Origin: Bacteroidales bacterium
Lineage (GTDB): Bacteria > Bacteroidota > Bacteroidia > Bacteroidales > F082
DNA length: 18,512 nucleotides
Direction of reading: 5' to 3'
NCBI GenBank assembly: GCA_024689285.1
Contig: JAILDR010000235.1
Location: 1 to 18,512, forward strand
Shown: positions 6,072 through 13,672 of the stretch, one piece after another
Numbering within the stretch: position 1 is the stretch's first letter
Layout: each line of letters starts with the position of its first letter
Notes under the pieces: generated by a model
The model's database searches: none
Seen by the model: the letters and a program-made list of their open reading frames with translations, nothing else
Told to the model about the DNA's origin: nothing
Program-made: the position numbers and the translations under genes

Positions 6072-8396
6072 TTATTTCTTCTTAATGACTCTCTTTTTCG
6101 GTGTGTTTTTCGGGTCTTTCACAAGAGCCATGCATTGTTGGTATGTGAGGGAGCTCAGGTCGGTGCCTTTGGGCAACTTGAAGTTGCTCTTCTTGTAGCT
6201 GATGTAAGGGCCGTAACGTCCGTCAAGCACTCGCAGGTCGGGGTCTTCGTCAAAGGTACGGAGGATGTTGTTCAAGTCTTTTTCCCGTTTCTCGTTGATG
6301 ATGTCAACGGCGCGTTCGTATTCGAGGAGAGCTGGGTTGTCGGTCTTGGCGAGACTGTAGAACTTGCCGTCATGTCTCACGTATGGACCAAAACGCCCTA
6401 CGGCGACGATAATCTCCTTGCCCTCGAATTCGCCCAACGAGCGCGGGAAGTCGAACAGTTTCAGCACCTCTTCCAAAGTGACGCTGTCGATGCTCATGTC
6501 CTTCTTCAGTCCAGCGAAACGAGGCTTTTCTTCTGACTCGGTATCGCCAATCTGGGCGACGGGGCCGAAGCGCCCTACTTTTACATACACATTCTTGCCC
6601 GAGGCGGGGTCGATGCCCAACAGCTTCTCGCCGCTGAACTTGCCTGAGTTTTCGGTGGTGGAGACCACCTGGTTGTGGAAGCCCTTGTAGAAGTCGCGAA
6701 TCATGGCGTTCCACTCGCGCTTGCCTTCTTCAATCTCGTCGAATTCTTTCTCCACATTGGCGGTGAAGTTGTAGTCGATGATGTCCTCAAAGTATTGCAA
6801 GAGAAACTTGTTGACCAAGATGCCTATGTCGGTGGGGATGAGCTTGCCCTTTTCTGCGCCATTCGTTTCCTTGCCTTTCTTGTCGGTTATTTTGTTGTTC
6901 TTCAAGGTGATAATCTGAAACTCCTGTTGGACTCCCTTGATATCGCCTTTGGTGACGTATTCGCGTTTTTGGATGGTGGAGATGGTGGGTGCATAGGTAG
7001 AAGGACGACCGATGCCCAGTTCTTCCATCTTCTTCACGAGGCTGGCTTCGTTGTAGCGGAATGGCGGACGGGTGTAGCGTTGTTGGGCTTCCATCTTTTC
7101 TATTTCCAGCGGTGTCCCGATTTCGATGGGGGGCAGGATGCTGACGGCATCTTCGGCTGGCGCATCGTCGTAGCTTTCGCGGTAGACCTTCAGGAAACCG
7201 TCGAAGAGGATGGCTTCGCCGGTGGCGACAAACTGTTTGCCGTTGGTTGAAACACCAATGTTGACATTGGTACGCTCCATTTGTGCATCAGCCATTTGCG
7301 AAGCGATGGTGCGCTTCCAGATAAGTTCATAGAGGCGGCGCTCGTCGGCAGTGCCTTTGATGGTATGTTGGTTGAGATAGGTCGGGCGGATGGCTTCGTG
7401 AGCCTCTTGTGCGCCTTTGCTCTTGGTGTGGTATTGGCGTGTTTTGACGTATTCCTCGCCGTAGTTCTCAGCGATTTCTTTCTTGGCCATCTCTAATGCG
7501 AGGCTCGACAGGTTGACCGAGTCGGTACGCATATAGGTGATTTTACCGGATTCGTAGAGCTGTTGCGCGATACGCATCGTGTTGGCAACGGATAAACCGA
7601 GCTTACGGGCGGCTTCCTGTTGCAGCGTTGAGGTGGTAAAGGGCGGTGCGGGATAGCGCATGGTAGGCTTTTTCTCAATGTTGTCGACTTTATAGGTGGC
7701 ATTGAGGCACGACTCCAGGAATTTCTGCGTTTCCTCTTCCGTATCAAAGCGGTGAGGCAGTTCGGCAAGAAGGTTGTATTCCTGTCCGTCCTTGAAGAAG
7801 GTGAATTGTGCCGTCACGCGGTAGGCACTGGTTTGTTTGAAGTTCTTGATTTCTTCCTCGCGTTCAACGATGAGGCGCACAGCTACCGATTGCACACGGC
7901 CTGCCGACAGGGAGGGTTTCACCTTTTTCCACAGCAGCGGCGACAACTCGTAACCCACCAGACGGTCAAGCACACGGCGTGCCTGCTGTGCATTGACGAG
8001 TCCCATGTTGATGTCGCGTGGATTCTCGATGGCGTGTTGAATGGCGTTTTTGGTGATTTCGTGGAAGACGATACGCTTGGTGTTTTTCTTTTTCTTCAAA
8101 TCAAGCACCTCGTAGAGATGCCATGAGATGGACTCTCCCTCGCGGTCCTCATCAGAGGCCAGCCAAACAGTGTCGGAAGCTTTGGCCAGCTTGCGCAGCT
8201 CGGCAACAATGTTCATCTTGTCATCCGAAATCTCATATTCCGGCTCAAAGTTCTTTTCCACGTTGATGCTCAGCGTGTTTTTGTTCAGGTCGCGCACGTG
8301 CCCCTGACTTGCTTTTACCGTATAATCCTTGCCCAAAAAGCCTTCGATGGTTTTGGCTTTGGCGGGTGACTCCACAATCACTAAATTCTTTGCCAT
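6072..8396 (-). CDS. topA: DNA topoisomerase I (type IA)
   Basis: Relaxes negatively supercoiled DNA by transient single-strand cleavage. The 774 residues begin with the Toprim domain: catalytic Glu9 in VIVESPAKAK and the acidic D82-E-D84 in ASDEDREGES. The nucleophilic Tyr288 lies in ITYMRTDS with Arg290 beside it. The C-terminus has no four-cysteine zinc fingers. Instead it carries three TopoI_C-type repeats marked by GRFGPVAQIG, GRFGPYVRHD and GRYGPYISYK, then a basic tail ending in KKK. This is the form I would expect in Bacteroidota. The gene is monocistronic here, divergent from cysQ, and converges on the SprT-like gene with only 5 nt between stops, so no separate terminator fits there. 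Confidence 0.97.
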   Translation of the reverse strand: MAKNLVIVESPAKAKTIEGFLGKDYTVKASQGHVRDLNKNTLSINVEKNFEPEYEISDDKMNIVAELRKLAKASDTVWLASDEDREGESISWHLYEVLDLKKKKNTKRIVFHEITKNAIQHAIENPRDINMGLVNAQQARRVLDRLVGYELSPLLWKKVKPSLSAGRVQSVAVRLIVEREEEIKNFKQTSAYRVTAQFTFFKDGQEYNLLAELPHRFDTEEETQKFLESCLNATYKVDNIEKKPTMRYPAPPFTTSTLQQEAARKLGLSVANTMRIAQQLYESGKITYMRTDSVNLSSLALEMAKKEIAENYGEEYVKTRQYHTKSKGAQEAHEAIRPTYLNQHTIKGTADERRLYELIWKRTIASQMADAQMERTNVNIGVSTNGKQFVATGEAILFDGFLKVYRESYDDAPAEDAVSILPPIEIGTPLEIEKMEAQQRYTRPPFRYNEASLVKKMEELGIGRPSTYAPTISTIQKREYVTKGDIKGVQQEFQIITLKNNKITDKKGKETNGAEKGKLIPTDIGILVNKFLLQYFEDIIDYNFTANVEKEFDEIEEGKREWNAMIRDFYKGFHNQVVSTTENSGKFSGEKLLGIDPASGKNVYVKVGRFGPVAQIGDTESEEKPRFAGLKKDMSIDSVTLEEVLKLFDFPRSLGEFEGKEIIVAVGRFGPYVRHDGKFYSLAKTDNPALLEYERAVDIINEKREKDLNNILRTFDEDPDLRVLDGRYGPYISYKKSNFKLPKGTDLSSLTYQQCMALVKDPKNTPKKRVIKKK

Positions 8397-8419
8397 AGTC
8401 TCAATTCTTCAATTTTGGA

Positions 8420-8451
8420 GGGGTGTTAGCCCCGGTTTTGCGGTTGCAAAA
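8420..8451 (-). promoter_or_regulatory. Two small hairpins in the topA leader
   Basis: TTTTGC-GGTT-GCAAAA (8436-8451) and GGGG-6 nt-CCCC (8420-8433) lie side by side. The first overlaps the -7 box and the likely transcription start; the second would sit near the 5' end of the topA leader. Both are short, and a regulatory role is only a possibility. Confidence 0.4.
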
Positions 8452-8474
8452 TTAGCAGAATAAAACGGCACAAA
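8447..8474 (-). promoter_or_regulatory. topA promoter
   Basis: On the minus strand TAATTTTG (8454-8447) matches TAnnTTTG. A TTTG at 8474-8471 could be the -33 element, but the 16-nt spacer is shorter than usual. The predicted leader to the ATG is about 43 nt. Confidence 0.6.
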
Positions 8475-8505
8475 AGAAACTTTTTTGAAAGTTTTTCTTA
8501 TTTAG

Positions 8506-8539
8506 TTGGTTATCAGAATTATAAAAAGTCCTATTTTTG
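8506..8539 (+). promoter_or_regulatory. cysQ promoter, possibly leaderless
   Basis: TATTTTTG at 8532-8539 matches TAnnTTTG, and TTGG at 8506-8509 is a plausible -33 element with a 22-nt spacer. The ATG of cysQ follows the -7 box after only 4 nt, so transcription should start at or next to the start codon. Confidence 0.65.
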
Positions 8540-8543
8540 TGGC

Positions 8544-9308
8544 ATGAAAAATCTGCTCCCTATAGTCATTAAAGCCGCGCTTGAGGCCGGGAAAGCCATT
8601 ATGGAGGTGTATGCTACTTCGTTTGAGGTCTACACCAAGGACGACAACTCACCCGTCACTCAGGCTGACTTGCGCGCCAGCAACATCATCAAGGAATTGT
8701 TGAAACCCACGGGTTTGCCTTTCGTCAGCGAGGAAGACTTGCCTCCCGACCGCTCGCAGTATAGGCGTTATTGGCTCGTTGACCCCTTGGATGGCACGGC
8801 GGAATTCGTGAATCGCAACGGCGAATTTACGGTGAACATCGCGCTGATTGACGACAAACAACCCGTCATGGGTGTGATTTATGCACCGGTAATCGATAAA
8901 TTGTGGTATGCCGTAGGGGCAGACTGTGTGTGTCCACTTGTAACCAAGCGGATGCACAGGGTGCGACCCTACACCGTTTTGGTCAGTCGTTCGCACCGCA
9001 CGCCCGAGGTGGACGAATATATTAATAAGGTATTGCGAACCGCCCATCCTGATTTGGTCATCGACACGCAAGGCAGCAGCCTGAAGTTCGCCCGCCTGGC
9101 CGAAGGCAGTGCCGATGTATACGTCTGCTACAGCAAGACCAAGGAATGGGACACCGCCGCCGCCGATGCCATCCTTCGTGCCGCTGGGGGCAAGGTGCTA
9201 CGCATCAGCGACGGGCAGCCTTTAGAATACAGCAAAAAAGAATATCCCAACCCGCCGTTTGTGGCTTGGGCAGTCAATCAAAATGCTGAACAATCTATAA
9301 ATCATTAA
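8544..9308 (+). CDS. cysQ: 3'(2'),5'-bisphosphate nucleotidase
   Basis: Inositol-monophosphatase-fold phosphatase of 254 residues. CysQ removes the 3'-phosphate from adenosine 3',5'-bisphosphate (PAP), a by-product of sulfate activation and sulfotransfer. The metal-binding sites are present: VSEED (62-65), the hallmark DPLDGTAEF with Asp80 and Asp83, and EWDTAAADA with Asp203. The N-terminal KDDNSPVTQAD segment is typical of the CysQ branch. No sulfate assimilation genes are adjacent; topA lies upstream on the other strand, and a surface LRR lipoprotein gene follows after 13 nt. Substrate specificity within the superfamily cannot be settled from motifs alone. Confidence 0.9.
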   Translation: MKNLLPIVIKAALEAGKAIMEVYATSFEVYTKDDNSPVTQADLRASNIIKELLKPTGLPFVSEEDLPPDRSQYRRYWLVDPLDGTAEFVNRNGEFTVNIALIDDKQPVMGVIYAPVIDKLWYAVGADCVCPLVTKRMHRVRPYTVLVSRSHRTPEVDEYINKVLRTAHPDLVIDTQGSSLKFARLAEGSADVYVCYSKTKEWDTAAADAILRAAGGKVLRISDGQPLEYSKKEYPNPPFVAWAVNQNAEQSINH

Positions 9309-9321
9309 GAACTATAATACC

Positions 9322-10233
9322 ATGAAGAAAACAAATCTAATTGTATTGACAGCGTTGCTCTTGATTACATTTGCAGGATGCGACAAAAAGCAACCAATAG
9401 ACCCCGCTGGCAATTCGCTTGTTTCTACGATTGAAGTTGAAAACGTCAATGGAACGATTGTCGAGGCCTTGTACTCTGACAGCACCAAGATGTATTTCCG
9501 TCTGCTTTCCGATACGACCGCCGAAGTGGTTAGCTGCCATGAATTCTATTATCATGAAAACGAATCATCGGGTTGGATTTATCGAGGGAAGGTTGCCGTC
9601 CCTGAGAAACTGACGCATTCGGGGAAAGACTACACCATTGTAGGCATTGGCAATCATGCTTTTGGCTTTTTTCTAGACTATGGCGACTACTACTATCCAG
9701 CCAGTTTCGTGACCGAGGTCGAACTGCCCAATACCATTACCCGTATCGGCGATGAAGCGTTTTATGAATGCGAAGAATTGGTTTCTATCAATCTTTCCAA
9801 CCACTTAACTTACATCGGTTATGCGGCCTTTGCCAATACGGGTTTGACTTCTGTCGAAGTACCCAATTCGATAACGGAAATCATGCACAGCTGTTTTGCT
9901 GGTTGCGAGCATCTTAGTGCTGTAAAATTGCCTAATACAATTGTCATCATCGACGATGTAGCCTTCGCCGAAAATCCTTTGTTGACCACCTTTGAGATTC
10001 CAGCTTCGGTTAAGTGCATAGGTTCATACGCTTTTATGTATTGTGATGCATTGAAGACTATGTTTTGCCGTCCAACCTCACCGCCGATGGGGACTCATCT
10101 CGGCTTTTATTCAGAGGGTCCCATCCAGTTGAGTGACTCACTCGAGACCCTCTATGTGCCGATGGAAAGTGTAGAGGTTTATAAGAACGACCTCAATTGG
10201 CAGCATTATTCCGATATTATTGTTGGAAACTAA
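9322..10233 (+). CDS. BspA-type leucine-rich repeat lipoprotein (first copy)
   Basis: A 303-residue lipoprotein with signal peptide and lipobox FAGC (Cys20). An N-terminal region of about 80 residues precedes LRR_5/BspA-type repeats of about 23 residues from roughly residue 95 to 260, recognisable from units such as LPNTITRIGDEAFYECEEL and VPNSITEIMHSCFAGCEHL. The C-terminus ends with a strand of the type LYVPMESVEVYKNDLNWQHY, a usual BspA terminal unit. BspA-like proteins of Bacteroidales are outer-membrane or surface proteins linked to adhesion. It starts 13 nt after cysQ and 19 nt precede its paralogue, so all three are likely co-transcribed. Confidence 0.9.
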   Translation: MKKTNLIVLTALLLITFAGCDKKQPIDPAGNSLVSTIEVENVNGTIVEALYSDSTKMYFRLLSDTTAEVVSCHEFYYHENESSGWIYRGKVAVPEKLTHSGKDYTIVGIGNHAFGFFLDYGDYYYPASFVTEVELPNTITRIGDEAFYECEELVSINLSNHLTYIGYAAFANTGLTSVEVPNSITEIMHSCFAGCEHLSAVKLPNTIVIIDDVAFAENPLLTTFEIPASVKCIGSYAFMYCDALKTMFCRPTSPPMGTHLGFYSEGPIQLSDSLETLYVPMESVEVYKNDLNWQHYSDIIVGN

Positions 10234-10252
10234 CCATTAAAACGCAAAAAAG

Positions 10253-11260
10253 ATGAAAAAAATCAAAAGCATAATCAGCATAATGATAGTATCGCTTGTC
10301 GTGATTATTACAGGTTGTGGCAAAGATGAAATCAAGGCACCCGAAATTGTATCCACTAAAGAAGTGGTCAATGGTGGGCATATCATAGTTGAGGCTACTT
10401 TTGACGACGCATCAAGGATGTATTTCACCATCATTTCGTCTAACGAAGCTGAAGTGACCTACGCCAACAAATTCTATTTTGAAGACGAAACAGACTGGAA
10501 GTATGAAGGCGATGTTGTTATTCCTAAAGAGTTTACGCATTATGGTCAAACCTATCGTGTGGCGGGGATAGGCTACATTGCATTCTACGGCTGCGAATCC
10601 TTGACTTCCGTAGACATTCCTGAAACAGTTAGCAAATACATTTTCAATGGTGCTTTCGCGAATTGTTCCGAATTAGTGAAAGTCAAGATGCCATCTCGGC
10701 TTGAAGAACTCGGTGAAGGGGCTTTCAGCGGATGCAAGAAACTCGCTTCCATCAATCTGCCTGAGGGGATGAAAGCCATCTACCAGCAAACATTCTCAAG
10801 TTGCGAGAGCTTGACTTCCATCCTCATTCCCAATTCGGTTGAGACCATCGGTTTTTCAGCTTTTGCACTTTGCAAAAACATGGAGTCGATTGAAATTCCT
10901 TCGGTAACTACTGTTGCTCCGTGGTCGTTTCTCGGATGTGAGAATTTGAAAGAAATCAAGATGCCTACGATGAAGTATATCTGTCAGTCAGCTTTTGCCG
11001 GATGTACGAGCTTGTCGTCTGTTGTGCTTCCTGCCACCACTGCCGAGGTGATGGGACACGCTTTCGCAGATTGCACCTCCTTGACTTCGGTGACTTGTCA
11101 AGCGACAGTTCCGCCTATAACTTATCAACCATTTGAACCCGGCGACGACCCGTTTATTGGCTGTCCAATCCAAGAAATCAAAGTACAGCCCGCATGTGTC
11201 GAAACCTATAAAACGGCAGACGGCTGGAAAAAATACGCCGATTTTATCGTAGGCTATTGA
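10253..11260 (+). CDS. BspA-type leucine-rich repeat lipoprotein (second copy)
   Basis: A 335-residue paralogue of the preceding gene. The shared N-terminal region is plain to see: IVEATFDDASRMYFTI here against IVEALYSDSTKMYFRL there. It has more LRR units, about eight from roughly residue 100 to 290, for example LPEGMKAIYQQTFSSCESL. The lipobox ITGC puts the lipidated Cys at residue 22, followed directly by GKDE. A basic residue plus two acidic residues right after the Cys resembles the lipoprotein export signal described in Bacteroidota, so surface exposure is likely. The C-terminal TYKTADGWKKYADFIVG parallels the first copy. The pair looks like a local tandem duplication followed by divergence. 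Confidence 0.9.
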   Translation: MKKIKSIISIMIVSLVVIITGCGKDEIKAPEIVSTKEVVNGGHIIVEATFDDASRMYFTIISSNEAEVTYANKFYFEDETDWKYEGDVVIPKEFTHYGQTYRVAGIGYIAFYGCESLTSVDIPETVSKYIFNGAFANCSELVKVKMPSRLEELGEGAFSGCKKLASINLPEGMKAIYQQTFSSCESLTSILIPNSVETIGFSAFALCKNMESIEIPSVTTVAPWSFLGCENLKEIKMPTMKYICQSAFAGCTSLSSVVLPATTAEVMGHAFADCTSLTSVTCQATVPPITYQPFEPGDDPFIGCPIQEIKVQPACVETYKTADGWKKYADFIVGY

Positions 11261-11281
11261 ACTTGTTTTGTTTTTTGGATT

Positions 11282-11311
11282 AGCGGGGCTGCGCTTGGGC
11301 GCGGCTCCGCT
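11282..11311. terminator. Hairpin between convergent genes
   Basis: A 13-bp GC-rich stem (11282-11294 with 11299-11311, two G-T pairs) with a TTGG loop lies between the convergent LRR and TlpA-like genes, the place for a bidirectional terminator. The T tract is weak: plus-strand transcripts meet only AATTTT about 4 nt later, and minus-strand transcripts meet no T run. Confidence 0.55.
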
Positions 11312-11334
11312 ATGCAATTTTAGAATTCTTTATA

Positions 11335-12384
11335 TTAGTTCTCAAGCTGTCCCCCCACTTCCTCCATCAGTTCCGCCCCTTCCAAGTTGCGTGCGACAAT
11401 CATACCATCTTTGATGAGGGCGTTCTGCGGGATGAAGGAAATGGCATACAAGGCACCGGCGGCATTGCCCCAGCCTTGCAGGTCGGAGACATGCGTCCAG
11501 GTGAGATTGTCCTTTTCGATGGCGGCGAGCCAGGCTTCCTTATTGGTGTCGAACGAAACGCCAAGCACGTCGAAGCCTTGCTCGTGGAACTTCTGGTAAG
11601 CAGCCACCACATCAGGATTGGCCTTGCGGCAGTCGGGGCACCATGAAGCCCAAAAGTCTACCAAAAGGAGTTTGCCTTGGGCGAGTTGGCTGAGGGTGAT
11701 AGGATTGCCTTCGGGGTCGTTTTGGGTGAAGTCGATGATGGGCTGGCCGGCTTGCACGCGCTCTTGTTTCTCCACATATTCTTCAGCGAGTTTCAAGTTG
11801 GTGGTGCTGAGGGTGCTGTCAGCATGATGGATGTTGTCAATCATCGTGCGCAGCTCGCAGGGGCCGAAGACCCACTTGTAGCGGTACATCACATAATGCG
11901 CCACAGGGTCGGTGGGATGCTCCCAAATGTAGTCGAAGCAATGCATCTTCAAGATTTCATTGGCATCGGCCAGACTCATCGTGGTGTCGGCTTCCAGCTT
12001 GGCTTCCAGCTCGTTGTAGCTCTCGGTGAAGGCCGTCAGTCGGTCTTGCGACTCTGAGCCTTTCACGATGATATTGTTCGGGTTTTGTGCATCGCCTTCG
12101 ATGGTCACGTTAGTATTGTCGGTGAAGAATTGGAACGGACGGCGCCAGCCTTTCAGCATCAGGCCGTACATCTCGTTGTCGGCGCATACGGGAGTCGCAA
12201 ACACGGCGTCCCAGTTGACAATGGTTGCAGAGTCGAGGGTTTGCCCGTCCTTTTGCAGGTAGACGGTCTGCCCGTCGGCATTGGCGAGGTTCACATTGAT
12301 GTTGAAGGTTTGGGTCTTAGGCTTGGAGGTGCAGGCGAAAAGACCTAATGCAAGAGCACCTAATAGGAAGAATTTCGTTTTCAT
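11335..12384 (-). CDS. TlpA-like thioredoxin lipoprotein, active site CPDC
   Basis: A 349-residue lipoprotein with Cys18 in the lipobox LFAC. Residues about 25-115 form a beta-rich N-terminal region of the DUF4369 type, followed by a helical linker and a TlpA/AhpC-type thioredoxin fold from about 212. The redox motif is WCPDC (Cys249, Cys252) and the cis-proline is Pro319 in FIPQ. The family acts in extracytoplasmic thiol-disulfide exchange. The frame stays open upstream to 12462, but the ATG at 12384 is chosen because it starts the signal peptide; the upstream codons only translate the heptamer repeat. It is the second gene after a paralogue whose motif is CGPC, and the Pro-Asp pair should alter redox potential. 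The partner is unknown. Confidence 0.92.
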   Translation of the reverse strand: MKTKFFLLGALALGLFACTSKPKTQTFNINVNLANADGQTVYLQKDGQTLDSATIVNWDAVFATPVCADNEMYGLMLKGWRRPFQFFTDNTNVTIEGDAQNPNNIIVKGSESQDRLTAFTESYNELEAKLEADTTMSLADANEILKMHCFDYIWEHPTDPVAHYVMYRYKWVFGPCELRTMIDNIHHADSTLSTTNLKLAEEYVEKQERVQAGQPIIDFTQNDPEGNPITLSQLAQGKLLLVDFWASWCPDCRKANPDVVAAYQKFHEQGFDVLGVSFDTNKEAWLAAIEKDNLTWTHVSDLQGWGNAAGALYAISFIPQNALIKDGMIVARNLEGAELMEEVGGQLEN

Positions 12385-12398
12385 AGTGTGAGTTATTA

Positions 12399-12471
12399 AT
12401 TCGGAATTCGGAGTTCGGAATTCGGAATGACCCTCCAGAGGCCATAATTCCGCATTCCGCATTCCGCATTC
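12399..12471. repeat. Opposed heptamer arrays forming a long hairpin
   Basis: Four units of ATTCGGA (one is GTTCGGA) at 12399-12426 face 3.6 units of ATTCCGC at 12447-12471. The arrays pair in blocks of CGGAAT with ATTCCG separated by one mismatch per unit, around a 17-nt spacer holding CCTC-CA-GAGG. The structure fills the 91-bp gap between the two TlpA-like genes and ends 14 nt before the downstream start codon. Confidence 0.85.
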
Positions 12472-12475
12472 AACA

Positions 12476-13561
12476 TTATTTAAGCAATTCAGCGAGTTTT
12501 GCCGTTAAGTCATCGCCACGCAGACCTTTAGCCACCATTGTGCCGTTTTGGTCGAATAGGAAGTTGGAGGGGATGTAATAAATCATGTAGGCTTCGCTGG
12601 CTTTGTTTTCGCGGTCGCGCACCTGCGTCCAGGGCAGTTGGTCTTCCTCTACGGCTTCGAGCCATTTGGCCTCATCTTGGTCAACGCTGACGCCAACAAC
12701 GTCGAAGCCCAGCTCGTGGTATTGCTCGTATGCAGCCTTCACTACGGGGTTCTCGTGGCGGCAGGGGCCGCACCATGAAGCCCAGAAGTCGACAAGTGTG
12801 AGCTTGTTCTTCCCGATGAACTCTGAAAGCGTTACGTTTTCGCCGTCTTTGGTTTGCAGGGTGAAGTCGATGAAAGGCTGACCCACTTCGAGGCGTTCCT
12901 GTTTGGCAATGTAATCGTTGAGGTCGTCCTTGTAGATTGATTCGGTGGTGAAGGCACCCACCATCTCCTTCAACTGGTCGAGGGGGTAATCCTGTTTCAC
13001 TCCGTCCAGGAGGTAATGGGCCACAAAGCTGTCAGGATGGGCCTTGATGTAGTCGTCGCGGAAGCTGTCCTGTTGCTCCATCAGGGCGGTGCCCACCTTG
13101 TTGAGCGAGTCCATCATCACGGAATCGTTGTTGGTGAAAGCCTCGTTCATCACCGTGTACAGTTCACGAATCTGCACGTTGAACTGGTCAAGTTGCTCAT
13201 TATAGTTGTCCAGTTCCGCCTGCGTTTCTGAGGCCATAATCTCGACATCCTGCGGGTTGTTGATGTCGCCCACGATGGTGACATCCTTGTTGTCGGCAAA
13301 GAAAGGCATCGAGCCGCGTTTGCCCTTCACCTTCAGCATGTAAAGAATTTGTGGATTGCCCACAGGGGCGGCGAGAACCGCTGCTTCATCGGCAATGACA
13401 GCGGAATCGATAGAGACAGGGGCATTATCGACCATCTTTTGCAGATAAACGGTTTGGTCGTTGCCGTTTTTCAGGCTCACGTTGACCTTGAAGGTCTCGG
13501 TTTTGTTGCAGGCGGTCAAGCCCAGCACCAATGTAAATAAGAAGATAAGATGTTTTTTCAT
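12476..13561 (-). CDS. TlpA-like thioredoxin lipoprotein, active site CGPC
   Basis: A 361-residue lipoprotein with Cys18 in the lipobox LTAC. A DUF4369-type N-terminal region (about 23-110) is followed by a helical, charged linker (115-220) and a TlpA/AhpC-type thioredoxin domain from about residue 226. The redox motif is WCGPC (Cys264, Cys267), and YIPSN carries the cis-proline. The N-terminal regions of this protein and its downstream paralogue align by eye (QTVYLQK and the DNxxVTIxGD pattern), so the pair is a duplication. It is the first gene of a two-gene unit. Likely role: reduction of extracytoplasmic disulfides, though some relatives sit beside genes for cytochrome or metal handling; none are here. 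Confidence 0.93.
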   Translation of the reverse strand: MKKHLIFLFTLVLGLTACNKTETFKVNVSLKNGNDQTVYLQKMVDNAPVSIDSAVIADEAAVLAAPVGNPQILYMLKVKGKRGSMPFFADNKDVTIVGDINNPQDVEIMASETQAELDNYNEQLDQFNVQIRELYTVMNEAFTNNDSVMMDSLNKVGTALMEQQDSFRDDYIKAHPDSFVAHYLLDGVKQDYPLDQLKEMVGAFTTESIYKDDLNDYIAKQERLEVGQPFIDFTLQTKDGENVTLSEFIGKNKLTLVDFWASWCGPCRHENPVVKAAYEQYHELGFDVVGVSVDQDEAKWLEAVEEDQLPWTQVRDRENKASEAYMIYYIPSNFLFDQNGTMVAKGLRGDDLTAKLAELLK

Positions 13562-13600
13562 TGTAAATTAGTTGTTTATGATTATTGCTATTTGATGGCG

Positions 13601-13608
13601 CAAAATTA
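13601..13608 (-). promoter_or_regulatory. -7 box for the TlpA-like pair
   Basis: The minus strand reads TAATTTTG, an exact TAnnTTTG match, 39 nt upstream of the start codon at 13561. No convincing -33 element is visible. Confidence 0.5.
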
Positions 13609-13658
13609 GGAATAACTCTTGAATTGCAGGAAAAAAAGTGTTGTTTCGATAAAATCAG

Positions 13659-13666
13659 TACTTTTG
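13659..13666 (+). promoter_or_regulatory. -7 box of the GH95 gene, possibly leaderless
   Basis: TACTTTTG matches TAnnTTTG and ends 6 nt before the ATG at 13673, so the mRNA would have almost no leader. The -33 region holds GTGTTG (13638-13643), not a clean TTTG. Confidence 0.55.
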
Positions 13667-13672
13667 TACCCG

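Noticed and set aside
6675..7250. 191-residue open frame antisense to topA
   Set aside because: The composition is that of a reverse-complemented gene and topA motifs are intact across it.
12385..12462. Upstream ATG extending the second TlpA-like protein by 26 residues
   Set aside because: The extension translates the heptamer hairpin and would bury the lipoprotein signal peptide inside the protein.
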